From Nymphaea colorata (lineage: Eukaryota > Streptophyta > Magnoliopsida > Nymphaeales > Nymphaeaceae): a stretch of DNA of 64,000 nt. A program made the translations under genes and the position numbers. This document shows positions 12,142-25,500 of this stretch, in pieces; position 1 is the stretch's first letter; the number at the start of each line of letters is the position of its first letter. The stretch covers positions 16,966,854-17,030,853 of the forward strand of contig NC_045147.1 of NCBI RefSeq assembly GCF_008831285.2. The letters run 5' to 3'. Below the pieces are notes generated by a model that worked only from the letters and a program-made list of their open reading frames with translations, was not told the origin of the DNA and did no database searches.

Positions 12142-15100
12142 CTATTTGGAGAGAACACCCATAAGGTCATTTGCAGAAAACTGCTGCACAACAGGCAAGC
12201 CAACTTTCAAATTGTCCATAAATTCCAAATCAACCTCTCGCTTCACCACATTCATGTCATCATGCAGACAGGCTATTCCTTCACCCAATTCACCAGCAAA
12301 GGATGGTAGTGGTCCACTATCAACACCAAACCTACCGTGGGAGCATGGTTCCTTGTTCACAGATCCTAGACTCCTGGAGGCTCCTTGGTCCAATAAGTGA
12401 CCTCCCTTCAGGCCATATGAGATATCCCCTGAATTTGATGCAAGTCCAGAAACCTGAGTGGGTGGATTAGCGCCCATTACTTGTACTGAGTTCTGAAGTT
12501 GCCAGCTTTGTAAGTCAGTGGTGCTCTCCACAGAGCAAGAAGAAGCTACATTCGTGATTGAACTTGGAACGGGATAACCACCAAGCAAACCAACAGTCCT
12601 GAAGCTGCCTTCTGGCATTGGCCCCACCTGGACCGCCAGACTGCCGTTAGAAGAAAGTATGCAGTAGTCAGCAATGGAACCGCCAATGAAGTTTGGGATG
12701 CTTGGATTGTGGTTGCAAGAGGAAGAGACTGTATTACTCCTACAAGAAAAACTACTCAAGGATGTAGGTGAGACAAGACTAGAAGGCTGCACATTAATCA
12801 CATGCCCAGATTCCAACTGAAATGATTGTGGCTGCTCCGGTCGATGTTGATGCAGCTGTCCCATCACGTTACTATGGGAACTTAAGATTCCAATGCTGTT
12901 GCAAGAAGCTGCCACTCCAAGAGGTGCTTGCCATGTTGAATAAGCAGATGGGATATCATCTATAGACATACTGGTTTGTGTAAATTGCTTTGTCAAATCA
13001 GATTGACATTTAATCAGTGGCTGGGCAAAGGCAGTACCCCTTTCAACAGGATTTCCCTTCAATCCATGAAGTGCAGCTTGCACAAGTGTAGACTGGTCTG
13101 CTGCTGGCATGGCCAAACTGCCAGTATTGTGGCCAAGGAACTCGGCATGGAGAGCAGCAAAGGACTGTGGTGCCATTTGACCAGAATCAGCCAATGCTTG
13201 AACACTGATATTGGCCATTGAACCCAGTTTGCCATTTGGTTCTGCAGGACCACCAAAGGAACTCAAGATTACACCTTGATTCTGAGCAGCAACACTAATT
13301 TTCTTCAAGTAAAGCCTGAATTTCTGCAGAAGTATAACCAACATAAACACATCAGCATCAAGTAGAAACATTCATCCCATTGTGCAAACACACCACATGA
13401 CATACAATGAATGAATAAATAACAAAGTATCTCTTCAAATGTGCGACACATACCAAATGTCATTATCATGTACTACATCTCCATGTAACAGCCCAAGGCA
13501 TCAGCACTTGGTACCAATATCGACAACAACAGCAGTTACTTGAACTACCCATGCCACGTAGCTAACAGATTCACAAAACACTGATAAGGTTACAGAGCAT
13601 GACATCTCGTATGCTCTCACATCCGAAAGGAGTTATGAAACAAGATAGTATAAAACCAGATATATACAACCTTTGAAGATTTTCTGAAAATCTACGATAT
13701 AGGTCCATTCATAATCCATCTCCACATTTGGATGCCACATGCAATATTTCAAAAAGAACAAAGGACCCAATAAGGTCAAATCAGCAGGGAAGCTTTTGAA
13801 TTCCAAGAAAACCATGTTCAAAGGCTGTTCTTAAACTAAAATGGACTCCAACTAACAATAAATAATGAGGCAGGGAACGACCTGATTGCATGTTTCAAGA
13901 TAAAACAGAACAGATAACAGCTGTTGAAACAGAATCTTACTTTTTAAATTTTCTATACCTTTGACTGTTTGGCATATACAGAATAAGCCTTGGGGCATTT
14001 GAGAGTCGAAGTTTACAGCAGAACAAAAGACAAACAGGCATTTAATATAAGATGGGCATCATTATCAAACTAGCTAATCATCAAAACGGCATTATTAACA
14101 GCTAGGAATTGAAGCAGATTTGTTGCACAACAAAATTCTGAGCATCTTCACTAGAAGTTCACAAACAACCAACAAGGAGCAGCCCACATATGAAACAGGA
14201 GAAAAGAACATAAGGACTGAAGAAACCTGCAAATGACTTGCAACATTTTCCCTGGTTAGACCTGGGACATTCATCAACTCTAGGATTCTCTTGGGAACAG
14301 CCTCTGCACGTGCAAGCAAGAGAACAAAATTCATCACATCAAAAATCAATGTACGAATGATTAGACCAGATACCAAATTTCTGAAGTTAGAGTAAATGGC
14401 CAGTAAAGATGGCATTGTAGACATACTCTCAATTCCCAGTTGGTTAACTGCATTAATAAATTGTTGATGCAGTTCTGCTGTCCAAACCACACGTGGCTTC
14501 TTTGAAGCAGCAGGATCTTCATTTTCTTGTTCACCATCAACTTCATCATCCTTGGACTCTTTCCTCTTTCGGTGGATTTTCCAGTTTCCATCTGAACCTT
14601 CATTAACTGATGATGCATAGTCAGTCTCTTCCCCCACATGTCTTTGTTTCTCATTTTTCTCGATACTACATGATTGTTCATGCTCTTTGCTTTCAATGCA
14701 CTTCTTTCTGATAACATGTTGCCAGATGTTCTTGAGTTCCTCTATGCGTATAGGTTTAATCAAATAATCACAGGCTCCATGTTTGATTCCTCTCATGACG
14801 GCACTAGTCCTCCCATCCGCAGACATCACTAAACACAAGCGATAAGTTAGTCAAGCAGTAACACTGATATATGCAAAAAAGAAAAAAAAAAAGGAAAAAG
14901 GACTTCACTTACTGATCAGAGGTAGGTCCATTTCCAGTCCGACAAGCTCGAGAAGTTTGAAACCGTCCATGTCAGGCATATGGACATCACTTAGGACCAC
15001 ATCAAAACCACCTCTCTTCTCCCTTAAGAGGGATAGCGCAGCTGTAGCTCGGCTACATATTGTAACTGAAAGCATAGAGGTTGTTGTCATTATCATCATG

Positions 15101-17019
15101 ATATATTGTTCTTAAATCATTTCATGAAAAGAAAAATTACAAAGCTTTCACATTGATATTATCATTCAGTCTAACCCAATCTACAAAGACTGATGGAAAT
15201 ATATACAGTACTTCGAATGTTCCCATCATAGAGTCAAAATATATACATATATAATCAAAACGTATACTAAGTAAATATAGGGATTATGTGAACCTATTAT
15301 GATTTGTCCAAGACTCCAAAGTCCAAACAACATGATTAACAGTTCACAAGACATCATGTGAAAAATTACTTTTTCCAAAAAAGGTGGATGTAAACTAGTA
15401 TTTTGACTTTGAAAAAATAACTTTGCACATAACATGGCTCATAACCTCACACACACACACACACACACACAGTAACTCAAATATACCTACAGCAATTTGT
15501 GACATTTCTGAATATATTTTGGGGAAACTAAGTTTTCTCTAATACCATAATCTTGTTAGAGTCCATTGGTTAGAAAAGGACACTTGATGACTTGAAGCAT
15601 GTGTTTTTAATGAAAAAATTTGATTTCCTAAGGGTCATAATCTTCACTAAAGTTTTTGCTGTTAATTTTCAAACCTTTATACAAATTTAGATAATACCAT
15701 AATAAAGCAAACTAAGATTGATTCTCACAAAATACATCAAAAAGATCACATCCATATTGCTGCCTTTGTGGAAAAAAAAAATTGCTGTAGATCTTATGGG
15801 CACATTTGGTAGACATCTCTCTCTCTCTCTCTCAGAGTTTCTATCCCAAGCCTATGTCACCTAGTAGTACAACACGACTTCTTTGAGGCATTAAGTAATA
15901 AAACCCGAGAACTCCTGGATTATACAAACGGAAAAACTCATTCAAATTTATAAAACCAATGATACATTTTTCGAGCATTTTATGATTTGGCACTAGTGTA
16001 GGACATTTTATGACACCTACCCAATGATAATATTCTAGAAACGAATGAAATAGCTTGATATCTAACATCTAATATTGCTGCCGACATTCTGGGAACTCTG
16101 TGCTATTTGTGACCATCTTATTGACAGATTTCTGGTAGTTTTATTTACAACTCCCTCGGGACAAATGCCTTTGGAGAACAAGTATTACATTTCAGAGCAA
16201 CGCCCCCCAAATTTATTATAGAACGTTGTCACATGTAGGTCCATTCATGTTTTGAGTATCCATATCATGCTTGCAACATCATCAAAACCTTAGAACCCAT
16301 AATATCTCTCTCTATGGTTAACCAGTTACCATGTTCTCATAAATGCAGAATAGTACTACGAAAGCAAGCAGATATCAGCATGAGCAAGACAACGACATAC
16401 ATGACTTCTGTCGACTTTTTTCCTCTAACCCAGGGAACCTCATGGTTAACTATTCCACTATATCTAACCAAGCAAACAAGGAACATAAAACCTCGTTCAT
16501 AGCCACAACAAACTGCTTAACAAAAGGGTCGGGAAACCTAATCATGCAATAAGAAATGCCAGAGGAATGTAATAGGGAATTGGCAACCTAGCCAAACAAA
16601 TGCGTACTCCAACCATCAATCCAAATTGATGCAGACAGTTCACAAGCAGAGATGAATATTATTAGCACTACGAATGCAGACTACCCTGAAACTCATAACT
16701 AGATGGAAAAATGGCGTCGTAGGGTAAACAGCAGCAAACCATCAAACGTACAAAACCTGAATATTTTTACCAGTGGCAGCATGTATATTGGTGACATAAA
16801 GAGAGGGGATAAAGAGATTTTACGAAGATATAAGTCCTTACCAATATACATGCATTTCTTGAGCATCTGTTCCAGTATCTTGAGACAAATGGTGTCGTCA
16901 TCAACCACCAACACCCTGAGACCTGCCGGAAATTGATCTGGCACTCCTTCAACCCGGGATGGGCCATAGTTGTTTGCCGTGCTGAGAGTGGAATTTTGCA
17001 ACCTTTGCAAATTCGCCAT
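12142..17019 (-). CDS. Type-B two-component response regulator (ARR/ORR, cytokinin signalling)
   Basis: Five minus-strand exons: 17019-16842, 15065-14913, 14828-14427, 14303-14227, 13323-12142. They total 1992 nt, 663 aa. The receiver domain (about residues 33-152) has the acidic cluster D40-D42, phosphoacceptor D86 in [18 protein letters not shown], and K135 in [18 protein letters not shown]. After an acidic and basic linker ([18 protein letters not shown]) comes a GARP/Myb DNA-binding domain (about 219-278) with [32 protein letters not shown] and [18 protein letters not shown]. The long C-terminal exon is Ser/Asn/Gln-rich, as expected for an activation region. The product is a nuclear factor activated by phosphorelay from histidine kinases. 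The receiver ([14 protein letters not shown]) most resembles ARR11 or ORR paralogues in my memory, so I give no symbol. The start is ATG 17019-17017; upstream in-frame codons are not ATG. Confidence 0.94.
15448..15472. repeat. (CA)n microsatellite in regulator intron 1
   Basis: A pure CA run of about 12 units lies in the 1.8-kb first intron, without the conserved arm that accompanies CA runs of the transposon family elsewhere in the window. A short (CT)n run at about 15817-15834 lies in the same intron. Confidence 0.85.
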
Positions 17020-19505
17020 ATCAGGGACCAAAAATGGGAATGGCAATCACTTTAAGAGAATCACAAAAGAATTCTCCTGGCTTGGGTCCAACCTTATATA
17101 CGATTAACTCCACCGAGATAAACACATTCCACCTCCAAAAATCAACAACCGAAAGCCGAATTCTAACCTCCTAAACATCTCTCCAAACCCTAAATTCACC
17201 TCGGAAAGCCCTCAAACACCAGTCTCTACAAGAGATTCTCGTTGGTTTTAACCCGATTCCTAAATCCAACGTATCCATCCCCACACAATCCCACCTCAGA
17301 AAACCCACCCCCACCACCCTTCCCCTCCAGCAACCCAGCACTACGTACAAATCCAGCAGCCTCCTAGATTTCCACGAGTCAATATAAAGGGAAGACCAAA
17401 GCAAGCTGGCCTGAGAGAAAACAGGAAAGTAGCCAATTTGAAACTTATCTAGAATCTCTCCAAACCGTTTCTGGCAATTATTATACTACTTTTCAGTTGT
17501 ATCATAACACTTTATCGGAGTCAACCAGAGCATCCTACTAAAGAACAGGGTCTTACTGGCAGTTATGTTCCCCCGACTTTCCGAGCTAGTTCTTCGGCAA
17601 ATCGACCGAATTCAACGCCGAAAAGCGGTTGAAAGGGTATAGACTAAGTTGCTCCCCCTCCCGCTCCGCTCCCTCTCCCTCTCCCGCCCCCGCCAAGAAA
17701 TTCGTCACTGTAGAGCTCCGCGCCACCACCCGACACAAATCTCGATCTCAGGCTCCCTCCTCTCCTTGTTTCCAAGAGAGGCACTCACTGGCTAAGTAAA
17801 AGAAACATCAATTATTTTTACAAATAAATTAGTTATTTGCACTTATGAACACAAGCCTCACCTTCTTTCTAGTCGTATTTAATATTTTGTCGTGGTTACT
17901 TTGTTAAAGTAGCAGACAGAATATGGATATCACCTTAGTAAAAAAAAATTAAGTTCATTTAAAACATGTTGGCAATTCACTTCCTTTTTTACATCTAAAT
18001 GAAAGCTACTGTTAACAAAAATTATTTTTGTTTTATGTAATCTTATACTGATTTCAAACGTTATTACAATATATATACTATTTTATGTGATCTTATAATT
18101 TGGACTTTGATTACAACCAAGTTTACGATGATGTCTTCAGTCTTCACCGAGAGCGTTTTAGGCTAATCATACTCAGCGTCACTTTCTTCGCTGCCTTTCT
18201 CAACCACTAAACAATAATTTATTCTTAAACCCTTGCTTTTGCCTAACACAAATTGAATAGTTTATTTCAAAACATTTGTAAAATAAGTTTTTAAAATGTT
18301 ATTTTCAAATTTGTCGAGATGCTATTGGATGGTTAAAAAATAAAAAATTCATTGTTATAGTACTGTGAATATTAATGATGGTTTATGATGCAACAATTTT
18401 TTAAATGGTACTTTTAGCATGGCTATGTGATGCTTTCAACGATGAATTTATAGTTTTTAGGCATACAACATTTAATAGATTACTTTTATTTAAGATCATT
18501 GGATTTGTCACGTACATGTGAATTCAAGGCCAAACCATCTATCCATTGATTTTAATGCAAACATTATGTCAATGTAAACACTAGCAATTTTTTAGGTACT
18601 ACTTTAGATCTATAGTTCCGTGAACAATTTATTTCAGTGCACGTATTTTACCATGACAGCAAAAGCATGTCATGTTAAACCAATAGAGCTTATGATGTGA
18701 TAAAACAATATACGTGCACGTGTAGCGGGATTCTCCTTTTAGATAGAAAAAGGTATACAGAAAAAGTTTACGTTAGCAGAATTTTAAATGCCAGTTTTAC
18801 AAGAAGGGTCACTGCTTATAACATTTTAAAATTTTAAAGAACATCAACATGTAAAATGAGAAAAATTACCCTTCAATATTAACTTGAAAATAAGCATCTT
18901 GTTTTGTTTATAGTGCTCCCATCTTCCTCCGGCCTTGGTCCAACTCGTTATTTAAATAAATAAAGAAGATTTCTGCAGAGTGTTAAAAAATGGATTTCAA
19001 ATCCATGTCAAATCCAAGGTCCAACCAATGCAACATCGCAGCATTGGATGTGAGATCATCATATCATTAGTAATACACATCCAAAATCAAAATGCTACAA
19101 GTAGATCTTAAGCTTGATCCAAATCTGAAAAATCCGATTAACTAAAATCAAATTCAGATATTAAAAGCACCTCGACATTACCGAAATTGAAACACGGTAG
19201 ATCGGATAAAGAAAGCATTTACATGTAAACTTTGCAAGGAGATACATAATCGCTCTCCAAAGGAATTCTAAATTAGGCCGCGAAATGTAAAAATGTTTAA
19301 AATTCAGGTGTTCCGGTAACTTGATAAAACAAAGGGAGTGTTTCATAAATTTTTCTATGGGAGCCGTCAGGGTCACGTTTCTTGCCTCGGGTCGAGCTCT
19401 GCAAAATCCGTCCACGCGTTACTTTCGTGGACGCGCTATCCTCCCGCCATCCTCTCTCTCTCTCACACACACACTCTCTCTCTCTGGCCAGCGGTTTCAG
19501 CAGTG
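17020..19505. promoter_or_regulatory. Divergent promoter interval between the response regulator and PAA1
   Basis: These 2.49 kb lie between the two divergent ATGs. On the minus strand TATATAAGG (about 17100-17092) lies some 75 nt upstream of the regulator ATG and could be its TATA box, although leaders of this family are often longer. A pyrimidine-rich GC block sits at about 17640-17700. The middle, 17800-19200, is very AT-rich with no gene. Near PAA1 a (CT)n(CA)n(CT)n tract at 19452-19492 probably lies in the 5' leader. Confidence 0.5.
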
Positions 19506-19506
19506 A
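19357..19506 (+). other. Upstream ORF overlapping the PAA1 start codon
   Basis: A 49-codon frame from ATG 19357 ends in TGA 19504-19506, sharing its last base with the PAA1 ATG (TGATG). It encodes a Ser/Leu-rich peptide partly made of the CT/CA microsatellite. It matters only if the transcript starts upstream of 19357, which the sequence cannot show. Confidence 0.4.
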
Positions 19507-22500
19507 TGGCGATGGAATGCCGCGCCGCAACGTCGACTCCACTTCTGTTCACCCTACGCCAACCCTCGCGCCCGTCTTCAAAGTCGTCCGTCTTCTTATT
19601 ATTTCTCGCCCGCCATTTCTGCAGGAGCTACCGGAATCGAGATGTCCTGCGTCCTTTTTGTTGGTCCAGGTGTCTCGCTGACGGCAATCTAGGCCGCCTC
19701 CGTCGTGGGCTTCCTGTTGGTTATGTTGCGAATTGCGTCCCGGCATTTCTGCCCTCCATGCAGCATTGCGTGGCTTCTCTGTCCAGTACAGCGGCAATCG
19801 GCGCGAGCGGTGGAGGAGGAGGCGGTGTCGATGACGGACAAGGGGGAGACGGTGGCGGCGGCGATGGATCGAGCAGCCCAACGGATGCGAAATCGCTTGC
19901 CGGGGACTCGGACGAGGTTATGGCGGCGTCTGTGGACGTCATAGTCCTGGACGTTGGGGTAATTCCTAATTGATTTCCCTTGGGGCATGGAAAACGATAG
20001 TTAAGAGGTTGTGGCTCATTGTTTTCACTATTTGTTTATATTTCAGTGTCAGCAGTGGGATGATTCGATGAAATTTCCCTACTGTTTAGTTAACTTGCGA
20101 CAAAAAAGAAGGAATCTAAAATTCGCAAAATCACGAAGTTGATATCGAGATTTTCGAAGCTCAATTGATCAAGGCTTTATTATTCTCTGTTATCGGATTT
20201 TTGTTGCATGCATCTGAATATGTGAATTTTTTGTTACAACCTGAAAATTTTCAAACTGCTTATCCCGCTTTTCACTGAAAAAAAAAGGAAGAAGGAAATT
20301 ATTTTTGTTTCCAATTTCCAGGACATTAATTGAAGTAGCATGATAATAGATCATTATTGTTAGAAGCGGTCGACCACTTGCTTCTGGTTTCATAGTTTCC
20401 TTTTTCTCAGGGCATGTCTTGTGGAGGGTGTGCAGCAAGTGTGAAGCGTATTTTGGAAAGTCAGGTATTCCGTTTTTCTTTCACCATTAGGAACCACATC
20501 TGCAATTCTTAAAGAATCATAAAGTGTATGGTCCATTTTATTCTGAAGTCGGCGGATCCTGGTTAAGTTGTTCTGTTGCGGCATCTGGTTACTACTTGGA
20601 TGTAGGAAAAATTCACTTTTTAGTAATACTCTCTGCTGGTTTTCTTAATTAAAAACGTTGTTTTAGTAGGCTTTGGCATGATAAATAATTAGCCGATTAG
20701 CAGAGCTACAGATTCAGGAAGCGACTTAAATCGCGTGTAGGCTAAACACTTGGATCTGTGAAACATGTATACCCTACCTGTCCAAGTTTTTATCTGAATC
20801 CTTCTTGGATCACCTTTCATTTGTTGCTGGGTTTTACATTCCACAAGCTTCATGTCCCCTTATTTTATCCCAACTGTCGGTTCAGTTTACGTTGGTTTGG
20901 CTTTATGCCTAGTTCTGAATGGGTATTCGATGCTACATTATCCAGCAACCCTCAAATATCAAAACAAAATGTTTATCCAGGAATTTTTTCTGGTCTTGAA
21001 AAAATCATTTGATAGCTTATGTAAACTTGGTCGTTCCCTTCATTTTCTAGATTTTCTGAGTGTTCATTTATAGGGCTATATGTTTATGTGATTAATAGCT
21101 GGTTCTATGATATTCTGCATCTGATGTTGCCGACTTCCTAGCTTCTTGCAGTGAAATTGTACACCTTCCACCTAGTTGCCATTTTGTGCAGTAGGTGAAT
21201 GATATTGTATATGAAACAGTCGCAGGTATCAGCTGCCAATGTCAACCTTGCAACTGAGACAGCAGTTGTATGGCCTGTACCAGAAGTGCGGGACATGCAG
21301 AACTGGAAGCAGGATTTGGGTGAAAAACTTGCTGCACACTTGACAAGTTGTGGATTTAAGTCTAACTTGCGAAGTAAGCATTTGTAAGACCAAAAATACT
21401 TGATTGTATTGTTCTACACCACATTCTAGTGGAACCTGTTCCATGTGGTTGTATGCAACTATTGTATTAAAAATTTGCAAAAGAATCATAAATGAAGGTA
21501 TCTTGAGCATTTGTGTCCATAAAATTTTCATCTTTGTTGAATGTATTTGCTTGGTAGTGAATGGTCGAGAAGAAACACATTTGCTTAACCCATGGCTGTT
21601 AGGCCATTAGAAAAGGATTGGGATCATTTAGATTGTGGAAGCATGAATGACAAATGAATGCTTTTAATGAATTTGTGCTGGCAAAATGGACCTGCAGTAG
21701 TTCTCTGTCGTGGCACATCAAAGCAGTTGGCTAACTAATTGGAAAGGTGATGCTTTATGGTACTTTTGGAGTTCTGTCTCGTATAAATGACTACTATAAT
21801 TTTTGCGATAAGGTTGTGAAACTAAGGTTAAAAAATATATATTATGAGAAATTCAAGAACCATTGTTTTTATATATATATATATAGTGATATTATTTCAA
21901 TCGTATCGTGATAGTTATGTGAATTTTGCTTTAGTAATTTTTTACACATTTTAAGCATGTATTTTCTTATACTTTTGGAACCTTTCTGTTTATGTGTTCT
22001 CTTTTCTGTTTTTAGTGTTATTCAATGTCTTTGAAAAGAATTTGATAACGTTTTGTACTTTTTATTTTTTAATATTTCTGAAACTTCCACAAAATCTTCC
22101 CAAGAAAACTCATTTCTAAAAGAACTCCTGAGAAATTGCTAAGAATGTCATTTTGGTTTGATGACTGTTGAAACCAATTCAACCAATTTGACAACTTGAT
22201 CAAGCTTGTGAAGCAGGTGTTAGACTAGCTTTTGCAAGGCCAACTCAATTGGCCTTGGGCTTAACTCAGCTTGATAAGTTTGGGTTAGAGTAGTTTTTGT
22301 TGCTTTTGGGCTTTTTGGTCCTTGAATTATCAAATCAGGCTGGTTTGGGCTGACCAAATGTGCACACTTACAGCCATGTGCATAAGCATTAGAAAATGCC
22401 GAGTCAACATCCTTCAAACTGTCCATGAATTACGCTTGCATGTCTGTGGTGTTGAGATAGGTGAATTCACAGAATCATAAGTAACTTGAGTGAAGCCATC

Positions 22501-25500
22501 AATTTGTTAAAGTTGTCTAGCCTATTATTAATAGCTGCTACTAGAAAATTGTTTAGCTCCTCAAACTGCTCTCTCTCTCAAACACACATAATCCAAGGCT
22601 ATATTATAGTTTCTAAGCAGTGGCTTGGATCGTCTGATCCCATAGATAGTGGCTTAAAGCAAATTAATTGGATGCATGTGTTAAGTTTGTTGAGTATGGC
22701 TTGAAGCTACTATTGTGGTGGATGCATCTACCATGCTGTCACATAGATGTAGGTACTGGTGCAGCATTTTCTAAAAAAACTAAAGGCATGGTTTCTTTGT
22801 GTGTGTGTGTGTGTGTGTGTGTGATGTATGTAGGTAACTTTGTCTGAATATCGTTCTTGAGCTTTTATCAGTGAGGTATTTTTCAGGTATTAATGGGAAA
22901 GTTTGTTTTTCTTGGAAAAATAATAGAAAAAAGTTTTGAAATTTTGAGTTTTTACTATTTTCTTTACCAAATCATTGATAAAATTCACAACACTTATTAA
23001 AACGTTAAAATAAACAAAAAAGTTTGAAATGGAATAATATACATTCTTGAAAATATTGGGATTCTTTTTACGTTTCTTCATTTTCCTTATTTTGTCTGTT
23101 TCTAATGTAATATTGTGGTATGGATGTATATCTTGCCACATAAGTGTGGGCAAGCATGGAATTCTTAATATCAAACCTTAAATGGAAGGAAGATTACATA
23201 ACTATATATGAATAAGTTGTTTGTCAGGCTAAGCTAATGAAGTAATGAGTTTATGACTCCTTTGACAACACTTAGCTTCAGTCCAAGGCAAGTCTGATGT
23301 GTACAGATATTGAAGACTGAATTTGGTGAATCATACAGCACCCATACCTGCACCAGCACATGCTGCAGGCGTGCAACTATCTCTAAAAGAGTTCTTGTAA
23401 CATAGCTAACCAGTCCTGCAAGGGCCTGTTATGGCTTCGATAGGTAATAGGTATGGGTCCTATCTGTGTGTTTGTTTCTTTCTTTCCTTAAAGGATGCAT
23501 TCCTTTGGTTTTCTCTCATGAGAAGTCCCTTGGTCTATTCATTTATGTCCCTCTATGCTGTAGTCTGGTACCTGCACTACAGAATGGCCAAAGCTGAAAA
23601 TCTTTGCTGAAGCATTTTGGTCCTTGTCAATCTTTTCCACAGAGCAGTATGCTGAGCAAACAAACCTTTCTGATACATATTGACTGGCTGCATGTATATG
23701 CTGCCATGAAAATTCCATGAGCATCATCTGTTGGCTAGTGAAGCTGCATTCGTTTCAAAAATAAGTTAGTTGATGAAGCTGCATTTCTTTCTAAGAGCTT
23801 AAATGTGATTCAAATCCGTGATTTGGTGTTCTTTTCTATCCGCTGCATGGGACCCCAGCATCATTAAGAGGCCAGCTCTTGGTGGTGCTGAACTTGGGTG
23901 CATTGAAAGACTTTGAAGACCTTGCATTCTAAATATGGATACTTCTGCACATATAAAGCATAGGGTTAATTTAGAAAAAACATGCCTGATGTTTTAAATA
24001 GAATGTCTACCAATGTAATTACATTCAAGAAGGGGCTAATTTTCATCTCTGTGATAACTAGCACCTGACCTTGTACAAAGCGGTTGAGTATGGTCTAATC
24101 AAATAGATTACTATAAAAAGTGATATTACTATAAAAATCAAGCAGGTGCCTGGTTTTCAGGGATATTTATTTAAATTTTGGGTATGTTACCCATGAATTT
24201 CTTGTAAGGATACAACCAATTCTGATGTGGGACATCTCAATATGGCAGGGGTTTGGTTAGAACCTGTTTCATTTCAGTGCCTATAACCAGAAACAATCAA
24301 CCATTATGCCAGACCCCCCATTTGCAAGCCTGGTTTCTGACCTCAGGCTGCTGCAGCTACTATGATGTCTTGGCTGCTGGCGGCATTTCAATTCTTCTTT
24401 ATTTAAGGTTTCAGGTCAAAACAGCTGTCTTTGCTAAGTGGGGCCATCTTCTTCAGGGCTTGATGTGCTTTGTTGCATCTTCGAAATCACAATTGAAGCA
24501 GTTTGCATTTATCTCATGCGTCTCCGATTCAGGTCAGAGTTAACTGATAAAAGATTAGGATGTAGTTCAATATATGAACATACCAATGAACAATGCTAAT
24601 GCATTACCACAAATGTCAGCGCTTTTTCCCCCTTGTTTTGAAAATAAAAAATAAGGGAAAATGAAAAAAAAAGCAAAAATTTGTGATAGTTCCAAAATAT
24701 TGTCAGAACAAAAATATCATGTTAATACTTAATAATGATATTTTCAGAGGTTATTTCAAAAAATCATTTTTAATACATTCCAAGTTTGTTGGGTTTCTTT
24801 GACATGTTAGTAATTTTTTTTTATTTTCTTTCTTTGATCCTTTAGGAAAATTAGTAGATAACTGATAGTTTGTTACTTTCTATTGTATGTGTATATGAAA
24901 ATTTTTGAACTCCTGATATTTTCCCCAGAAAAACAAACTTCTCGATTAATGTCCGAGAAGTACTTCCCCAATGAAACCCTATAATGATGTGTGACAATAA
25001 CTAAACTATAAAGGCACAAACAATTTGCCCCAAGTCTTGGGATCAGGCTTGTTGCTTAAAAGATTTATCTGTACGTTGATGTGCAACTATACATGTTGTC
25101 TACAGGCTATCATGTATGGAGAGTCGGAGAGTATTTGCTATAATGTATAAACAAGTGAATCCTAGTTGGCCCAAGCTAATTTTCTGTATATTTAACAGCA
25201 GTTTAGGTAAATAAGCATGAACCTAACAGCACTTCAAAGTGTAAAAGTTCATTCTCTTCAGCATCATGCGTTTCTCAAGTAGGAACAAATAAATGGCATA
25301 TTTTGTACTGCTCTGCTCGTGTTTAGTTAATCAAGAGTCTTCTTTCGGTTTGCATCCCTAAGGCAAACCTGAAAAATAATTCACAATTTCTATGCATGAA
25401 TCAAGATGGTTTATGCAGCTTTATTCTTCTTCATCTAAATGATGCAAACATAGATAAGTATCCATTACTGGCAAAAATTCTTGCTGGAATTTGTGGTGGT

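Noticed and set aside
13323-13371. Extra residues before KFRLYLKK in the last response-regulator exon
   Set aside because: A CTGCAG acceptor fits exactly before AAATTC and joins SHLQ to KFRLYLKK as in the GARP domain. The upstream stretch is intron read-through.
17020-17046. N-terminal extension of the response regulator beyond the chosen Met
   Set aside because: The upstream codon at 17046-17044 is TTG, not ATG. The first in-frame ATG is 17019-17017.
19338-19505. In-frame extension of PAA1 upstream of 19506
   Set aside because: It would begin with GTG and run through the CT/CA microsatellite. The first in-frame ATG is 19506 and gives the expected protein length.
24253-24543. 96-codon ORF in PAA1 intron 3 as a missing PAA1 exon or nested gene
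   Set aside because: Exon 3 to exon 4 splicing already gives a continuous frame, and the peptide matches nothing in P1B ATPases.
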